From: CAYXBG01 sp964463145
GTDB taxonomy: Bacteria; Acidobacteriota; UBA6911; RPQK01; CBDAPI01
Length of the DNA: 27,504 nt
Assembly: GCA_964463145.1 (NCBI GenBank)
Contig: CAYXBG010000015.1
Coordinates: forward strand, 1-27,504
Reading direction: 5' to 3'
The stretch's first letter is position 1. Each line of letters begins with the position of its first letter. The notes under the pieces are model-generated. The model was given only the letters and a program-made list of their open reading frames with translations, was not told the DNA's origin and searched no databases. The translations under genes were made by a program, and so were the position numbers. Positions 7,787 to 15,811 of this stretch are shown here, piece after piece.

Positions 7787-9145
7787 TCAGACCGCCAGTA
7801 TGCCAAACTTGTGGCAGAGGACCGCTAAGATGAGGGTTGGGCAAATGTAACGCACGCAGATGGACCAAGCTTTCCCATAAGTTCCATCACGCAATCCCGG
7901 GCTGCCACTTTCCATTTCGGTAAGAGCAGACTTTGATGTCCAAACGAAGCCGAGAAAGAGACAGATCAGGAGTCCCCCTAAGGGTAATCCGAAGTCATTG
8001 AAAACACTCACCATGAGACCTATCGTTTCCGGGCGATAGGCAACAAATATAGAGATTGCCCCGACACATGTACCAGCACCGATCGAAGCCTTACGTCTAG
8101 AGAGGCCCCATTCGTCGATTAGATAGGATGCAGGTACTTCCAGAAGCGATATGGTAGAGGTGAGTGCTGCTATGCTGAGGAGAACAAAAAATAGTATCCC
8201 GAAGATTGTTCCTAACCAGCCCAGAGAGTCAAACAAATTAGGGAGAACACTAAAGACCAATCCGGTCGAGGAAATGAGGGAACCCTGGTCATCCAGAATC
8301 TGGACTTGGTTAGCCTGGGCTACGTACATAGCCGGGATAATTAAAAGGCCGGCCATGAAGGCAATACTCAGATCAGAAAGCGTCACCAATGCGGCGGCTC
8401 GAGGGATATTTTGCCTGCGGTCCATATATGAGCCGTAGGTAATGAGGGCTCCCATCCCCAACGAGAGTGAGAAAAAAGCTTGCCCCAGTGCACTTACGAT
8501 GAGAGTTGAATTAATTTTTGAGAGATCGGGTTTGAGGTAGAGCAATAATCCTTCAGTGGCGCCTTTTTGGGAAATGACGAAAACGATCATGCAAACTAGC
8601 AATAAAATAAGGGAGGGCATCATCGTTTTTGCGGCGCGCTCTATTCCTGAACTCACCCCGCGAGTGACAATCCAAACGGTTATGACAATAAACAGGGAGG
8701 AGAAAAATGCGTTCTTATGTCCATTGGATAGATCCGATAGCTGAGCCTTTAGGTCGCTCATACCGATCAGGCCAGCTGATTGCTCGAAGATGAAACCAAA
8801 CGTCCATCCTGCCAGAACGATATAGAAAGCCATTATCATAACGCCACATAAGACGCCCCACATGCCAATTAAAGGAGTAAAGATGTTTCCAGGGGAGAGT
8901 AGCTTAAATGCCCCAACTGGGTTTTTCTTCGTGTTTCTGCCAATCGCCAGTTCGGCCACCATGACTGGGTAGCCGACAGTAAAACAGCAGAGGATATATA
9001 CCAGAAGGAAAGCGGCACCTCCGTTGGAGGCTACCTGATTAGGGAACCCCCAAATGTTCCCGAGCCCGACAGCTGACCCTGCTGCTGCCATCACGAAGCC
9101 CAACTGTGAATTCCAACTACCGCGTGAGGATTGCACTCCTGCCAA
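7787..9145 (-). CDS. Sodium-dependent transporter of the NSS/SNF family (symporter 2)
   Basis: 452-residue NSS-family transporter, shorter than symporter 1 and consistent with an 11-TM bacterial member. TM1 reads GSAVGLGNIWGFP, with glycine (residue 33) where LeuT and symporter 1 have the gate arginine; I recall this GNIWGFP variant from a bacterial NSS subfamily, so it is probably a subfamily trait rather than damage. SNGGAAFLLVY and PVMVAELAIGR follow as expected. The start is a TTG at 9145; a GTG three codons later is possible. It begins 21 bases after the accC stop. The substrate is unknown. It is not closely similar to symporter 1, so the pair is unlikely to be a recent tandem duplication. 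No small-subunit ORF follows it; the next gene is thiE. Confidence 0.92.
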   Translation of the reverse strand: MAGVQSSRGSWNSQLGFVMAAAGSAVGLGNIWGFPNQVASNGGAAFLLVYILCCFTVGYPVMVAELAIGRNTKKNPVGAFKLLSPGNIFTPLIGMWGVLCGVMIMAFYIVLAGWTFGFIFEQSAGLIGMSDLKAQLSDLSNGHKNAFFSSLFIVITVWIVTRGVSSGIERAAKTMMPSLILLLVCMIVFVISQKGATEGLLLYLKPDLSKINSTLIVSALGQAFFSLSLGMGALITYGSYMDRRQNIPRAAALVTLSDLSIAFMAGLLIIPAMYVAQANQVQILDDQGSLISSTGLVFSVLPNLFDSLGWLGTIFGILFFVLLSIAALTSTISLLEVPASYLIDEWGLSRRKASIGAGTCVGAISIFVAYRPETIGLMVSVFNDFGLPLGGLLICLFLGFVWTSKSALTEMESGSPGLRDGTYGKAWSICVRYICPTLILAVLCHKFGILAV

Positions 9146-9166
9146 TCTTTCTAACTTTCCTCTGGG

Positions 9167-10516
9167 CTAATCCACGTCTGAGAAGTCAAAGTCGTCAAGA
9201 AAAGACGTGGAGAGCTCACCTTTAATAAATGCTGGTTCAGAAATGATTTTTTTATGCAAAGGTATTGTCGTCTCTATCCCCTCGATCACAAACATATCCA
9301 AAGCCCGAGCGAGGCGATCTAGGGCTTCGCTGCGGTCTGATCCATAAGCGATAACCTTAGCAATCATCGAATCGTAGAATGGAGAAACAATCATTCCGGA
9401 GTGAGCCATCGAATCGACCCTTACACCCGGTCCACCTGGAGGATGATAGGCGGTTAATTCTCCGGGGGAGGGTCTGAAGCTACTAGGAGATTCTGCGTTG
9501 ACTCTACACTCAATACTATGCCCTTTCAGTACGATATCATCCTGTGCGTACCGGAGCGGTTGGCCCGAAGCAATCCGAAGCTGTTCCTTGACTATATCGA
9601 TGCCCGTAATCGCTTCAGTGACAGGATGTTCCACCTGAACTCGGGTATTCATCTCGATGAAGAAGTAGTTTCCTTGATCGTCGAAAAGAAGTTCTATGGT
9701 TCCAGCATTTGAATAACCGATAGAGGAAACGGACTCGCAAATCTTCCTCCCTATGGACTCACGGAGTGAGTCCTCCATGAGAGGACTTGGAGATTCTTCT
9801 ATCAATTTCTGATGACGTCTTTGAATTGAGCACTCACGTTCTCCAAGATGGATGACCTTGCCATGTTCGTCAGCCAGAATTTGAAACTCTATATGGCGAG
9901 GATTGATTAAATAACGTTCGAGATAAACTTCTGCGTTTCCGAAAGCGCTCTGAGCCTCAGACTGAGCAGTAGAAACGGATTCGATGAGATCGTCTGAGTG
10001 GTGGACTATGCGCATACCTCGTCCTCCACCACCTGCTGAGGCTTTAACAATCATTGGGTACCCAATTTTTTTACCGAGGGTCAGGATCTTTTCAGGATCC
10101 ATCTCGACTACCCCGGACCCAGGAATAATTGGAAGACCGGCATTTTGCATGGTTTCTCGGGCCTTTGCCTTGTCCCCCATGAGTTCGATTGAGGTAGCAG
10201 AAGGTCCGATGAATTTGATGCCGCAGGTCTCGCATACATCTGCGAAGTCTCCGCTCTCTGCCAGATATCCATAGCCAGGGTGAATGGCATCTACATCTGC
10301 GATTTCAGCCGCACTGATAATGCTTGGAATATTCAGGTAGCTTTCGGAGCTTGGAGAGGGACCTATACAGATGGCCTCATCAGCAAAGCGCGCGTGGAGC
10401 GAATCGCTGTCCGCCACAGAGTAGACTGCTACCGTTTCAATTCCTAATTCTTTGCAGGCGCAAATAATGCGGAGTGCGATTTCGCCCCGGTTGGCAACTA
10501 AAACCTTTTTGAACAT
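9167..10516 (-). CDS. accC: Acetyl-CoA carboxylase, biotin carboxylase subunit
   Basis: ATP-grasp enzyme that carboxylates the biotin on AccB, the first half-reaction of acetyl-CoA carboxylase. Motifs: N-terminal FKKVLVANRGEIALRI, glycine loop KASAGGGGRGMR, HIEFQILAD, the ERECSIQRRHQKLIEE segment, FIEMNTRVQVEHPVTE with the catalytic Glu and Arg, and HSIECRVNAE in the C-terminal domain. I chose the ATG at 10516, which gives 449 residues, the same length as E. coli AccC; the frame is open further upstream to 10585 but those residues overlap accB and look unlike any AccC. It starts four bases after the accB stop. accA and accD are not in the window. A secure assignment; pyruvate or propionyl carboxylases are excluded because there is no fused C-terminal domain. 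Confidence 0.96.
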   Translation of the reverse strand: MFKKVLVANRGEIALRIICACKELGIETVAVYSVADSDSLHARFADEAICIGPSPSSESYLNIPSIISAAEIADVDAIHPGYGYLAESGDFADVCETCGIKFIGPSATSIELMGDKAKARETMQNAGLPIIPGSGVVEMDPEKILTLGKKIGYPMIVKASAGGGGRGMRIVHHSDDLIESVSTAQSEAQSAFGNAEVYLERYLINPRHIEFQILADEHGKVIHLGERECSIQRRHQKLIEESPSPLMEDSLRESIGRKICESVSSIGYSNAGTIELLFDDQGNYFFIEMNTRVQVEHPVTEAITGIDIVKEQLRIASGQPLRYAQDDIVLKGHSIECRVNAESPSSFRPSPGELTAYHPPGGPGVRVDSMAHSGMIVSPFYDSMIAKVIAYGSDRSEALDRLARALDMFVIEGIETTIPLHKKIISEPAFIKGELSTSFLDDFDFSDVD

Positions 10517-10520
10517 CACT

Positions 10521-11006
10521 TCAGGTGTTAAGGCGGATCTCAAAAAGAGTCTCGCCATATTCAACCGGTTGACCATTCTCTGCAAGGACTCTAACTATCT
10601 CTCCGGTTGTATCGGATTCAATCTGGTTGAAAATTTTCATTGCTTCTATGATGCACAGCACCGTCCCCTCTTGTACCTGTTGACCTATTTCTACAAAGGC
10701 TGGTGCGTCGGGTTTGGAGCTTAGATAGAAAGTCCCAACTATAGGGGACTTAAAAAGATGTAGTGATTCGTCTAACTCAGGCGAACTTTCCGCTGCTGAG
10801 GGGCTAGTATCAAGGCTGGCCTCGATTTCTGTAGGGAGAACTGGGGCTCCAGGCCCCAGAGGGGCTGAAACTAATACTGGACGTTTGTCCTCATCGGAGC
10901 GAGATTTCCGAATTTTGATCTTTGTGCCCGACCGTTCCAGTTCGAATTCCTCGATCTCAGATCGCTCGATCAATTGGATCAGTTCTTCTAGTTCCTTAAT
11001 TTGCAT
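10521..11006 (-). CDS. accB: Acetyl-CoA carboxylase biotin carboxyl carrier protein
   Basis: Biotin carrier of acetyl-CoA carboxylase, 161 residues from the chosen ATG at 11006. The N-terminus MQIKELEELIQLIERS matches the family's usual first helix (E. coli begins MDIRKIKKLIELVEES). A Pro/Ala/Ser-rich flexible linker spans about 42-80. The biotinyl domain follows, with SPIVGTFY (the thumb region) and the biotinylation site EAMKIFN, where Lys124 is modified. GQPVEYGETLFEI closes the domain. A GGAGGAG ribosome-binding site lies 11 bases upstream of the ATG. The frame continues upstream to a TTG at 11135, but that extension has no family similarity and I reject it. Phe replaces the more usual Met two residues after the biotinyl-lysine, a tolerated variant. 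Confidence 0.94.
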   Translation of the reverse strand: MQIKELEELIQLIERSEIEEFELERSGTKIKIRKSRSDEDKRPVLVSAPLGPGAPVLPTEIEASLDTSPSAAESSPELDESLHLFKSPIVGTFYLSSKPDAPAFVEIGQQVQEGTVLCIIEAMKIFNQIESDTTGEIVRVLAENGQPVEYGETLFEIRLNT

Positions 11007-11017
11007 TCTGCTTTGTG

Positions 11018-11024
11018 CTCCTCC
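11018..11024 (-). promoter_or_regulatory. Ribosome-binding site that fixes the accB start
   Basis: GGAGGAG on the minus strand, 11 bases before the ATG at 11006. It is the only strong Shine-Dalgarno sequence in this frame and supports the short AccB over the extended frame reaching 11135. Confidence 0.6.
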
Positions 11025-11137
11025 AGGGGTCCAGCCATTTTCCTCACTAGCACCTGAATAGTCAATGGTAAGGCTTGATAGAGATATCCCAAAATCGGGG
11101 CTGGCCGTTCTCCTGAGTTTGGCTGGGGGGGGCAAGA

Positions 11138-12199
11138 CTACCCAGAAAGCACATCACATCCCTTGGATGTCACAATAACAGCCTCCTCCAAACGGACTCC
11201 AAATACGTCCGGAATGTAGATCCCCGGTTCCACAGTAAATACCATGCCTTCTTCCAACAGGACATTGGAAGATGCATTTATTCTTGGTAACTCGTGCACA
11301 GCGAGGCCTAGCCCGTGGCCTAGCCCATGCCCGAAATTATTACCGAACCCCCTTTCTGTAATGAATTGACGTGCGATCTTGTCCAATTCGAAGGCTGGTA
11401 TGCCCGGTTTAATGGCCTCTATTGCCCTATCTTGTGCTTCCTGTACTATATCTAGGATTTCCAGTTGATCTAAACCTGAAGGGAGATGGATTCGGGTGTT
11501 GTCACTGTGGTACCCATCAATAACAGCCCCGAAGTCCACTAGTAGAGGGGAATTGTTGTCGATCGGATTGTAAGAAGGACGAGAATGAGGCTGGGCTGAT
11601 CGAGATCCCGACAGGACCATTGTCTCGAAAGCCGGTCGCTCCGATCCAGCTAAGCGCATTTCGAAGTCAAGTCTCGCCGCAATTTCAGATTCAGATTTCC
11701 CCCAGAGAGAGATGTCGCCAAATACGGAATCGTGAACTGACAGGGCAGTTTGGAACGCATGACGGATTTTTTCTAATTCGGCGAGACTTTTGATCTGTCG
11801 TAGTTCTTCGATTAGTTGTTCCTGGCCAATGAGGTCAAGATTAGGCCCCGATTCTTTTAAAATAGAGGCCGTCCTGTAGGGTAAATGGTTTGCTTCGAAC
11901 CCGAGAGACCCTTTTTTGGTGTTGAGTTGAGTTTGGATAGCTTTCTCCAAGCCATCTGAGGCTAGCTCAACTTGACAGTGCAATGATTGATTCTGAGCTT
12001 GATTTATATAGCGACTATCAACGATTAGAGTAGATGATCCCTCAAATGTTAGTGCAAATCCGACACTGCATTCGATGTTGAAGAGGTATTTGAGATTCTC
12101 AGTTTTGGAGGTAAGGAATCCATCTAGTGCATGATCCTCGAGCTTGGATAGGAACTGATTATGGCGGGTATCGAAATCGGATAAAAGATTCATTGTCAT
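11138..12199 (-). CDS. M24B metallopeptidase, Xaa-Pro aminopeptidase/dipeptidase type
   Basis: 353-residue aminopeptidase P-family enzyme, cleaving peptide bonds next to proline. The N-terminal creatinase-like domain (about 1-125) contains YLFNIECSVGFAL and DSRY. The C-terminal pita-bread domain has the metal ligands in order: D222 and D233 (VDFGAVIDGYHSDNTR), H295 (GHGLGHGLG, then VHE), E324 (TVEPGIYI) and E338 (VRLEEAV). The last is EE where many relatives have ED, without loss of a ligand. The ATG at 12199 has AAGG six bases upstream. It leads the long minus-strand run, and the order M24 peptidase then accB-accC is common in bacteria (often with efp between, absent here). Whether it acts on dipeptides (PepQ) or longer peptides (PepP) cannot be decided. 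Confidence 0.91.
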   Translation of the reverse strand: MTMNLLSDFDTRHNQFLSKLEDHALDGFLTSKTENLKYLFNIECSVGFALTFEGSSTLIVDSRYINQAQNQSLHCQVELASDGLEKAIQTQLNTKKGSLGFEANHLPYRTASILKESGPNLDLIGQEQLIEELRQIKSLAELEKIRHAFQTALSVHDSVFGDISLWGKSESEIAARLDFEMRLAGSERPAFETMVLSGSRSAQPHSRPSYNPIDNNSPLLVDFGAVIDGYHSDNTRIHLPSGLDQLEILDIVQEAQDRAIEAIKPGIPAFELDKIARQFITERGFGNNFGHGLGHGLGLAVHELPRINASSNVLLEEGMVFTVEPGIYIPDVFGVRLEEAVIVTSKGCDVLSG

Positions 12200-12214
12200 G
12201 TGCGACCTTATTTA

Positions 12215-12229
12215 AGCACAAGTAGTGCT
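12215..12229. repeat. Inverted repeat between the divergent M24 peptidase and rplM genes
   Basis: AGCAC-AAGTA-GTGCT, a perfect 5-bp inverted repeat in the 184-base divergent intergenic region, 16 bases upstream of the peptidase ATG. It could be an operator or the top of a leader hairpin, but a repeat this short is expected by chance fairly often. Confidence 0.25.
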
Positions 12230-12308
12230 CTAGAAGTAGGCGTGGAGAGGTTGGGGATGTTGTGTCCTGGAAAAGCGAAAAGTACCGGTTCTAAAGGGCA
12301 CGAGAACC

Positions 12309-12337
12309 TTGACTTTCTTTTGTAAGCTCCTGTATTT
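12309..12337 (+). promoter_or_regulatory. Predicted sigma70-type promoter for the rplM operon
   Basis: TTGACT (12309-12314), a 17-base spacer and TGTATT (12332-12337; four of six match TATAAT). Transcription would start near 12344, about 40 bases before the rplM GTG. The -35 is near-perfect and spacing is ideal; the -10 is imperfect. It also argues against the longer rplM frame, whose TTG start would coincide with this -35 element. Confidence 0.55.
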
Positions 12338-12370
12338 TCTGTGTTTGGTTTTAGGTCAGTATTTTGGATT

Positions 12371-12377
12371 GAGGGGG
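12371..12377 (+). promoter_or_regulatory. Ribosome-binding site that fixes the rplM start
   Basis: GAGGGGG, six bases before the GTG at 12384. It supports a 144-residue L13 rather than the 169-residue reading from the TTG at 12309. Confidence 0.6.
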
Positions 12378-12383
12378 CAAGAA

Positions 12384-12818
12384 GTGAGGAGTTTCATTCC
12401 CAAGCCTGCGGATATAGACAGACAGTGGTTTGTCATTGATGCGGATGGTTTGGTGCTGGGTAGGTTAGCTTCTCGGATTGCCTCTATTCTGATGGGTAAG
12501 GAGAAGCCTATCTATACAGACTTTTTGGATTGTGGGGATTTTGTCGTTGTTGTTAATGCCGAAAAGGTACATCTAACCGGGAAAAAGAAGACTGGGAAGA
12601 TGTATTATCGGCACAGCGGTTACCCAGGAGCAATTAAGAAAATATCGGCAGGGCGACTCCTGGAAACTTACCCAGACAGAGTTCTGAAAAGGGCCGTAAA
12701 AGGTATGCTTCCTAAAACTAAACTTGGCAATAAAATGCTGTCGAAGCTGAAAGTCTATGCTGGGCCAGAACACCCGCATACATCTCAAAAACCGCAGTCG
12801 TTAGATCTATATTCATAG
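12384..12818 (+). CDS. rplM: 50S ribosomal protein L13
   Basis: Early-assembly protein of the large ribosomal subunit. The sequence carries the L13 landmarks: WFVIDADGLVLGRLAS, the DFVVVVNAEKVHLTGKK strand, YYRHSGYPGAIK, AVKGMLPKTKLG, and the C-terminal AGPEHPHTSQKP. With the GTG at 12384 it has 144 residues, the usual length. The frame is open to a TTG at 12309, but that would add a hydrophobic leader not found in L13 and would place the start on a promoter element. It leads a plus-strand operon running through carB. L13 and S9 are paired in nearly all bacteria, and S2, EF-Ts, PyrH and RRF follow as in many phyla. Confidence 0.97.
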   Translation: MRSFIPKPADIDRQWFVIDADGLVLGRLASRIASILMGKEKPIYTDFLDCGDFVVVVNAEKVHLTGKKKTGKMYYRHSGYPGAIKKISAGRLLETYPDRVLKRAVKGMLPKTKLGNKMLSKLKVYAGPEHPHTSQKPQSLDLYS

Positions 12819-12830
12819 GGGTTGGTTTAA

Positions 12831-13223
12831 GTGGAGAAAGTTCAATACTACGGTACTGGCAAGAGAAAAACATCGACGGCACGAGTGTTTCTGATGCCAG
12901 GTGCGGGGCAGTTTGTGGTTAATAGCGTGGATTTGCAGGAATACTTCACTGGCAATGCACAGAGGGCTGTCGCCCTCGAAGCTTTGACACTTACGGATAT
13001 GGCAGACAAGTTCGACATTTATGTGAATGTCAAGGGTGGTGGAATGACTGGTCAGGCTGGGGCTATTCGTTTAGGTATGTCCCGTGCACTGATTAACTTT
13101 GATCTTGAGCTTAGGCCTGTACTTAAAAAAGCAGGGTTCTTGAGGCGTGATCCCAGAATCAAAGAGAGAAAAAAACCTGGACAGCCGGGTGCCAGGAAAC
13201 GATATCAATTTTCCAAACGATAA
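12831..13223 (+). CDS. rpsI: 30S ribosomal protein S9
   Basis: Small-subunit head protein whose C-terminal tail contacts P-site tRNA. It is 130 residues long, the standard length. Motifs: YYGTGKRKTSTARV at the N-terminus, VNVKGGGMTGQAGAIRLG in the middle, and the C-terminal DPRIKERKKPGQPGARKRYQFSKR region, which ends in the conserved KR needed to reach the decoding centre. GTG start at 12831, twelve bases after rplM; the gap is too short for a promoter, so it is cotranscribed and probably coupled to L13. Confidence 0.98.
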   Translation: MEKVQYYGTGKRKTSTARVFLMPGAGQFVVNSVDLQEYFTGNAQRAVALEALTLTDMADKFDIYVNVKGGGMTGQAGAIRLGMSRALINFDLELRPVLKKAGFLRRDPRIKERKKPGQPGARKRYQFSKR

Positions 13224-13238
13224 TTTAGGAGGGTCGTC

Positions 13239-14288
13239 TTGGCTGCGATCTCAATAACACAGCTACTTGAAGCAGGTGTCCATTTCGGGCACCAAACGCA
13301 CCGCTGGAATCCGAAGATGCGGAGTTACATTTTCGGAGAGCGGAACGGTATCTATATCATTGATCTCCAGAAAACTTTGCACCTCTTTAAAAGTGCTGTG
13401 GAGTTTGTCTCTGAGCTTTCGGCCAGCGGCCGATCGGTGCTGTTCGTCGGGACTAAGCGGCAGGCTCAAGAAGCTATAGAGGAAGAAGCTAGTCGGTGCG
13501 GAATGTACTTTGTCACTAACAGGTGGTTAGGAGGACTGCTAACCAATTTTGCGACAATACGTAATAGTCTAAAGCGATATGAAGAACTAGAGCGAATGAA
13601 GGCCGAAAATTTTTACCGAAAGGTATCGAAGAAGGAAGCAGCTCAACTGGAACGTGAACGGAAAAAACTTGAAAAAAATCTTCGAGGGATCCGTTCAATG
13701 AATCGACTGCCCGGAGCCTTATTTGTAGTTGACTCGGCCCGCGAGTCCATAGCAGTGACTGAGGCTAGGCGACTGGGAATACCAGTTATAGCTCTTGTTG
13801 ATACCGATTGTGATCCAACCAAGGTTGATCATGTTATACCTGGTAACGATGATGCTTTGAGATCTGTACGCCTAATTTCTTCAGCTATAGCAGATGCTAT
13901 TCGAGCTGGACGAGCCCTCTACGATACCAAAGTAGAAGCAGAGACCAAGGTAGAAAAAGAGCGTGCTGCCAGGGAGGCAGCGGCACGAAAAGAGGCGCGC
14001 AAGGCCAAGGATGAGGCTATCGCAGCCGCTATCGCGAAGCAAGATGAGGCTAGTGCACCAGTCCCGGCAATTGAGAGCCCTCAAGAAGAGGTTTCAGCTT
14101 CTTCTGATTCGGCAGCGAAGGTTAAGCAGAAGGTTCATCAGGTGAAGCAAGCAGAGGGGGCAGCAGCAGCTGCAGCAACGGAAGAAAAGTCTGTTCCCAA
14201 AGTCGAAAATGTCCAGGCCGATGAGCCGCAGGAGACTGGCTCGGGAGAGCCAGAATCAGAAGTAACAGAGAGTAAAGAACCTGCCTAG
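13239..14288 (+). CDS. rpsB: 30S ribosomal protein S2 with a long low-complexity C-terminal tail
   Basis: Small-subunit protein that docks S1 and the mRNA near the Shine-Dalgarno helix. Landmarks: GVHFGHQTHRWNPKM, IYIIDLQKT, LFVGTKRQAQ, NRWLGGLLTNF, RLPGALFVVD and the IPVIALVDTDCDP / PGNDDALRSVRLI segment. The folded domain ends around residue 235. It is followed by about 115 residues rich in Ala, Glu, Lys and Ser (KVEKERAAREAA, then AAAAAATEEK and an acidic end), so the protein is 349 residues against about 240 in E. coli. The TTG start at 13239 has a strong AGGAGGG five bases upstream. Extended S2 tails occur in several phyla. The tail may be disordered; its function is unknown. Confidence 0.97.
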   Translation: MAAISITQLLEAGVHFGHQTHRWNPKMRSYIFGERNGIYIIDLQKTLHLFKSAVEFVSELSASGRSVLFVGTKRQAQEAIEEEASRCGMYFVTNRWLGGLLTNFATIRNSLKRYEELERMKAENFYRKVSKKEAAQLERERKKLEKNLRGIRSMNRLPGALFVVDSARESIAVTEARRLGIPVIALVDTDCDPTKVDHVIPGNDDALRSVRLISSAIADAIRAGRALYDTKVEAETKVEKERAAREAAARKEARKAKDEAIAAAIAKQDEASAPVPAIESPQEEVSASSDSAAKVKQKVHQVKQAEGAAAAAATEEKSVPKVENVQADEPQETGSGEPESEVTESKEPA

Positions 14289-14354
14289 TCGATAGGCGAG
14301 TCCGTTCGAAGCCGTCTTTTCAGCTTCAGATGAGATCCCGAAAGGAGTGGAGAG

Positions 14355-14948
14355 ATGGGGATTAGTGCCCAGCTAGTGAAGGAACTGCGCGGTAAGACCG
14401 GTGCAGGCATGATGGATTGCAAGAAGGCCCTGAAAGAGGTGGACGGTGATATAAATAAGGCTACTCGACTTTTACGCGAAAAGGGGATTGCGGCAGCAGA
14501 TAAAAAGTCCGGTCGAGAGGCTAGGGAGGGTCTGATTGGCCAATATATCCACGCCGGAGGGCAACTAGGAGTGCTTGTAGAGGTCAACTGTGAAACAGAT
14601 TTCGTTGCTCGCACAACGGATTTCCAAGAACTAGTTCACGACCTGTCAATGCACATTGCAGCCTCAAATCCTCAGCACATTAAGCCTGAAGATGTGCCTG
14701 AAGCAGAGATCCAAAAAGAGTCCCAAATTTTTAGGGCCCAGGCTCTTCAGGAAGGAAAACCTGAAAAGATCGCCGACAAAATTGTTGAAGGTCGCCTTAA
14801 GAAATATTACTCTGAGGTTTGTCTTTACGAGCAGGCCTTTGTAAAAGATGCTGATATGAAAATTGAGGAACTGATCAAAGCGGCAATAGCAAAGTTGGGT
14901 GAAAATATTCAGGTAGGTCGCTTTGTACGCTTCAAAATCGGCGAGTAG
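14355..14948 (+). CDS. tsf: Translation elongation factor Ts
   Basis: Nucleotide exchange factor for EF-Tu. The N-terminal UBA-like domain contains VKELRGKTGAGMMDCKKAL, followed by the core motif VEVNCETDFVART that contacts EF-Tu. It is 197 residues long, the short form typical of Thermus and several other phyla, rather than the 283 residues of E. coli; the second half of the core is condensed and ends in the family-typical VGRFVRFKIGE. The ATG at 14355 has AAAGGAG seven bases upstream. It lies 66 bases after rpsB; rpsB-tsf is an almost universal pair. No hairpin worth calling a terminator is visible in the gap. Confidence 0.97.
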   Translation: MGISAQLVKELRGKTGAGMMDCKKALKEVDGDINKATRLLREKGIAAADKKSGREAREGLIGQYIHAGGQLGVLVEVNCETDFVARTTDFQELVHDLSMHIAASNPQHIKPEDVPEAEIQKESQIFRAQALQEGKPEKIADKIVEGRLKKYYSEVCLYEQAFVKDADMKIEELIKAAIAKLGENIQVGRFVRFKIGE

Positions 14949-14999
14949 TCGTCGAGTAGTTGGTAGTTTCGATTTGTTCGAGGCCAAAAAGGACGGTAG

Positions 15000-15779
15000 A
15001 TGGTTACTGACCAGGGCAAGCCACTAGATTCAAGACCGTCTGATCCTACATCTGCAAGGCCTGTATACAAACGAGTACTGCTCAAGCTTAGTGGGGAGGC
15101 TCTCATTGGCGGTCAGTCTTTCGGTGTCGAACCGGCAATGATGCAAGAAATTGCTGTCGAGATCCAGGAAGTACACCAGCTGGGTGTCGAGGTGGCAATT
15201 GTTGTTGGTGGCGGGAATATCATCCGCGGCGTCAACGTTAGTGAATCGGGGTTCGATAGAGCTACCGGCGACTATATGGGTATGTTGGCGACGGTAATCA
15301 ATTCTCTAGCTCTTCAAAACGCTCTCGAGAGAATTGGAACCTTCACCAGGGTATTAAGTGCGATTAATATGGCGGAAGTTGCAGAGCCTTTTATCCGACG
15401 TAGGGCTATTCGTCATCTCGAAAAAGGGCGAATAGTCATTCTGGCCGCAGGCACTGGTAATCCATATTTTTCTACAGATACGGCGGCAGCACTCCGTGCC
15501 ATGGAGATCGGGGCAGAGGTTTTCTTGAAGGGAACCAAGGTCAATGGTGTCTTTAATTCTGATCCAGCTTTGGACGAGAAGGCCGAATTTCGTCGGCACA
15601 TCTCTTACAACGAGGTTTTAAGTAAGAATCTCAAGGTACTGGATGGTACAGCGGTCAGTCTTTGCCAGGAACACAACCTGCCGATTATTGTTTTCGATCT
15701 ACTGAAAAGAGATAATATTAAGGATATTGTTCTTGGTAAAGAGGTGGGCTCTCTGATCTCAAATGAACCGGGTAGCTAG
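15000..15779 (+). CDS. pyrH: Uridylate kinase (UMP kinase)
   Basis: Phosphorylates UMP to UDP, the first committed step toward UTP and CTP; a hexameric amino-acid-kinase fold enzyme, usually activated by GTP. Motifs: VLLKLSGEAL at the N-terminal strand, VVGGGNIIRG, the UMP-binding GDYMGMLATVINSLALQ, AAGTGNPYFSTDTAAALRA and KGTKVNGVFNSDP. It is 259 residues, about 20 longer than E. coli, because of a Pro/Ser-rich N-terminal extension before the kinase fold. The ATG at 15000 has AAGGACGG a few bases upstream. Its product feeds the same nucleotide pool that carAB supplies further down this operon. Confidence 0.97.
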   Translation: MVTDQGKPLDSRPSDPTSARPVYKRVLLKLSGEALIGGQSFGVEPAMMQEIAVEIQEVHQLGVEVAIVVGGGNIIRGVNVSESGFDRATGDYMGMLATVINSLALQNALERIGTFTRVLSAINMAEVAEPFIRRRAIRHLEKGRIVILAAGTGNPYFSTDTAAALRAMEIGAEVFLKGTKVNGVFNSDPALDEKAEFRRHISYNEVLSKNLKVLDGTAVSLCQEHNLPIIVFDLLKRDNIKDIVLGKEVGSLISNEPGS

Positions 15780-15811
15780 AGTTCCTACAGCTCTAGGTAA
15801 GAGGGGTAAGT

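Noticed and set aside
10517..10585. Upstream extension of accC
   Set aside because: It overlaps the accB 3' end, and the AccC family begins at the ATG at 10516 (FKKVLVANRGEIA).
11007..11135. Upstream extension of accB from a TTG
   Set aside because: No family similarity, and a GGAGGAG site supports the internal ATG.
12309..12383. Upstream extension of rplM from a TTG
   Set aside because: Hydrophobic leader unlike L13, and the TTG coincides with a -35 element; GTG 12384 has a good ribosome-binding site.
14289..14354. GTTCGAA in the rpsB-tsf gap as a tRNA T-loop
   Set aside because: The gap is 66 bases and no acceptor, D or anticodon stems can be folded around it.
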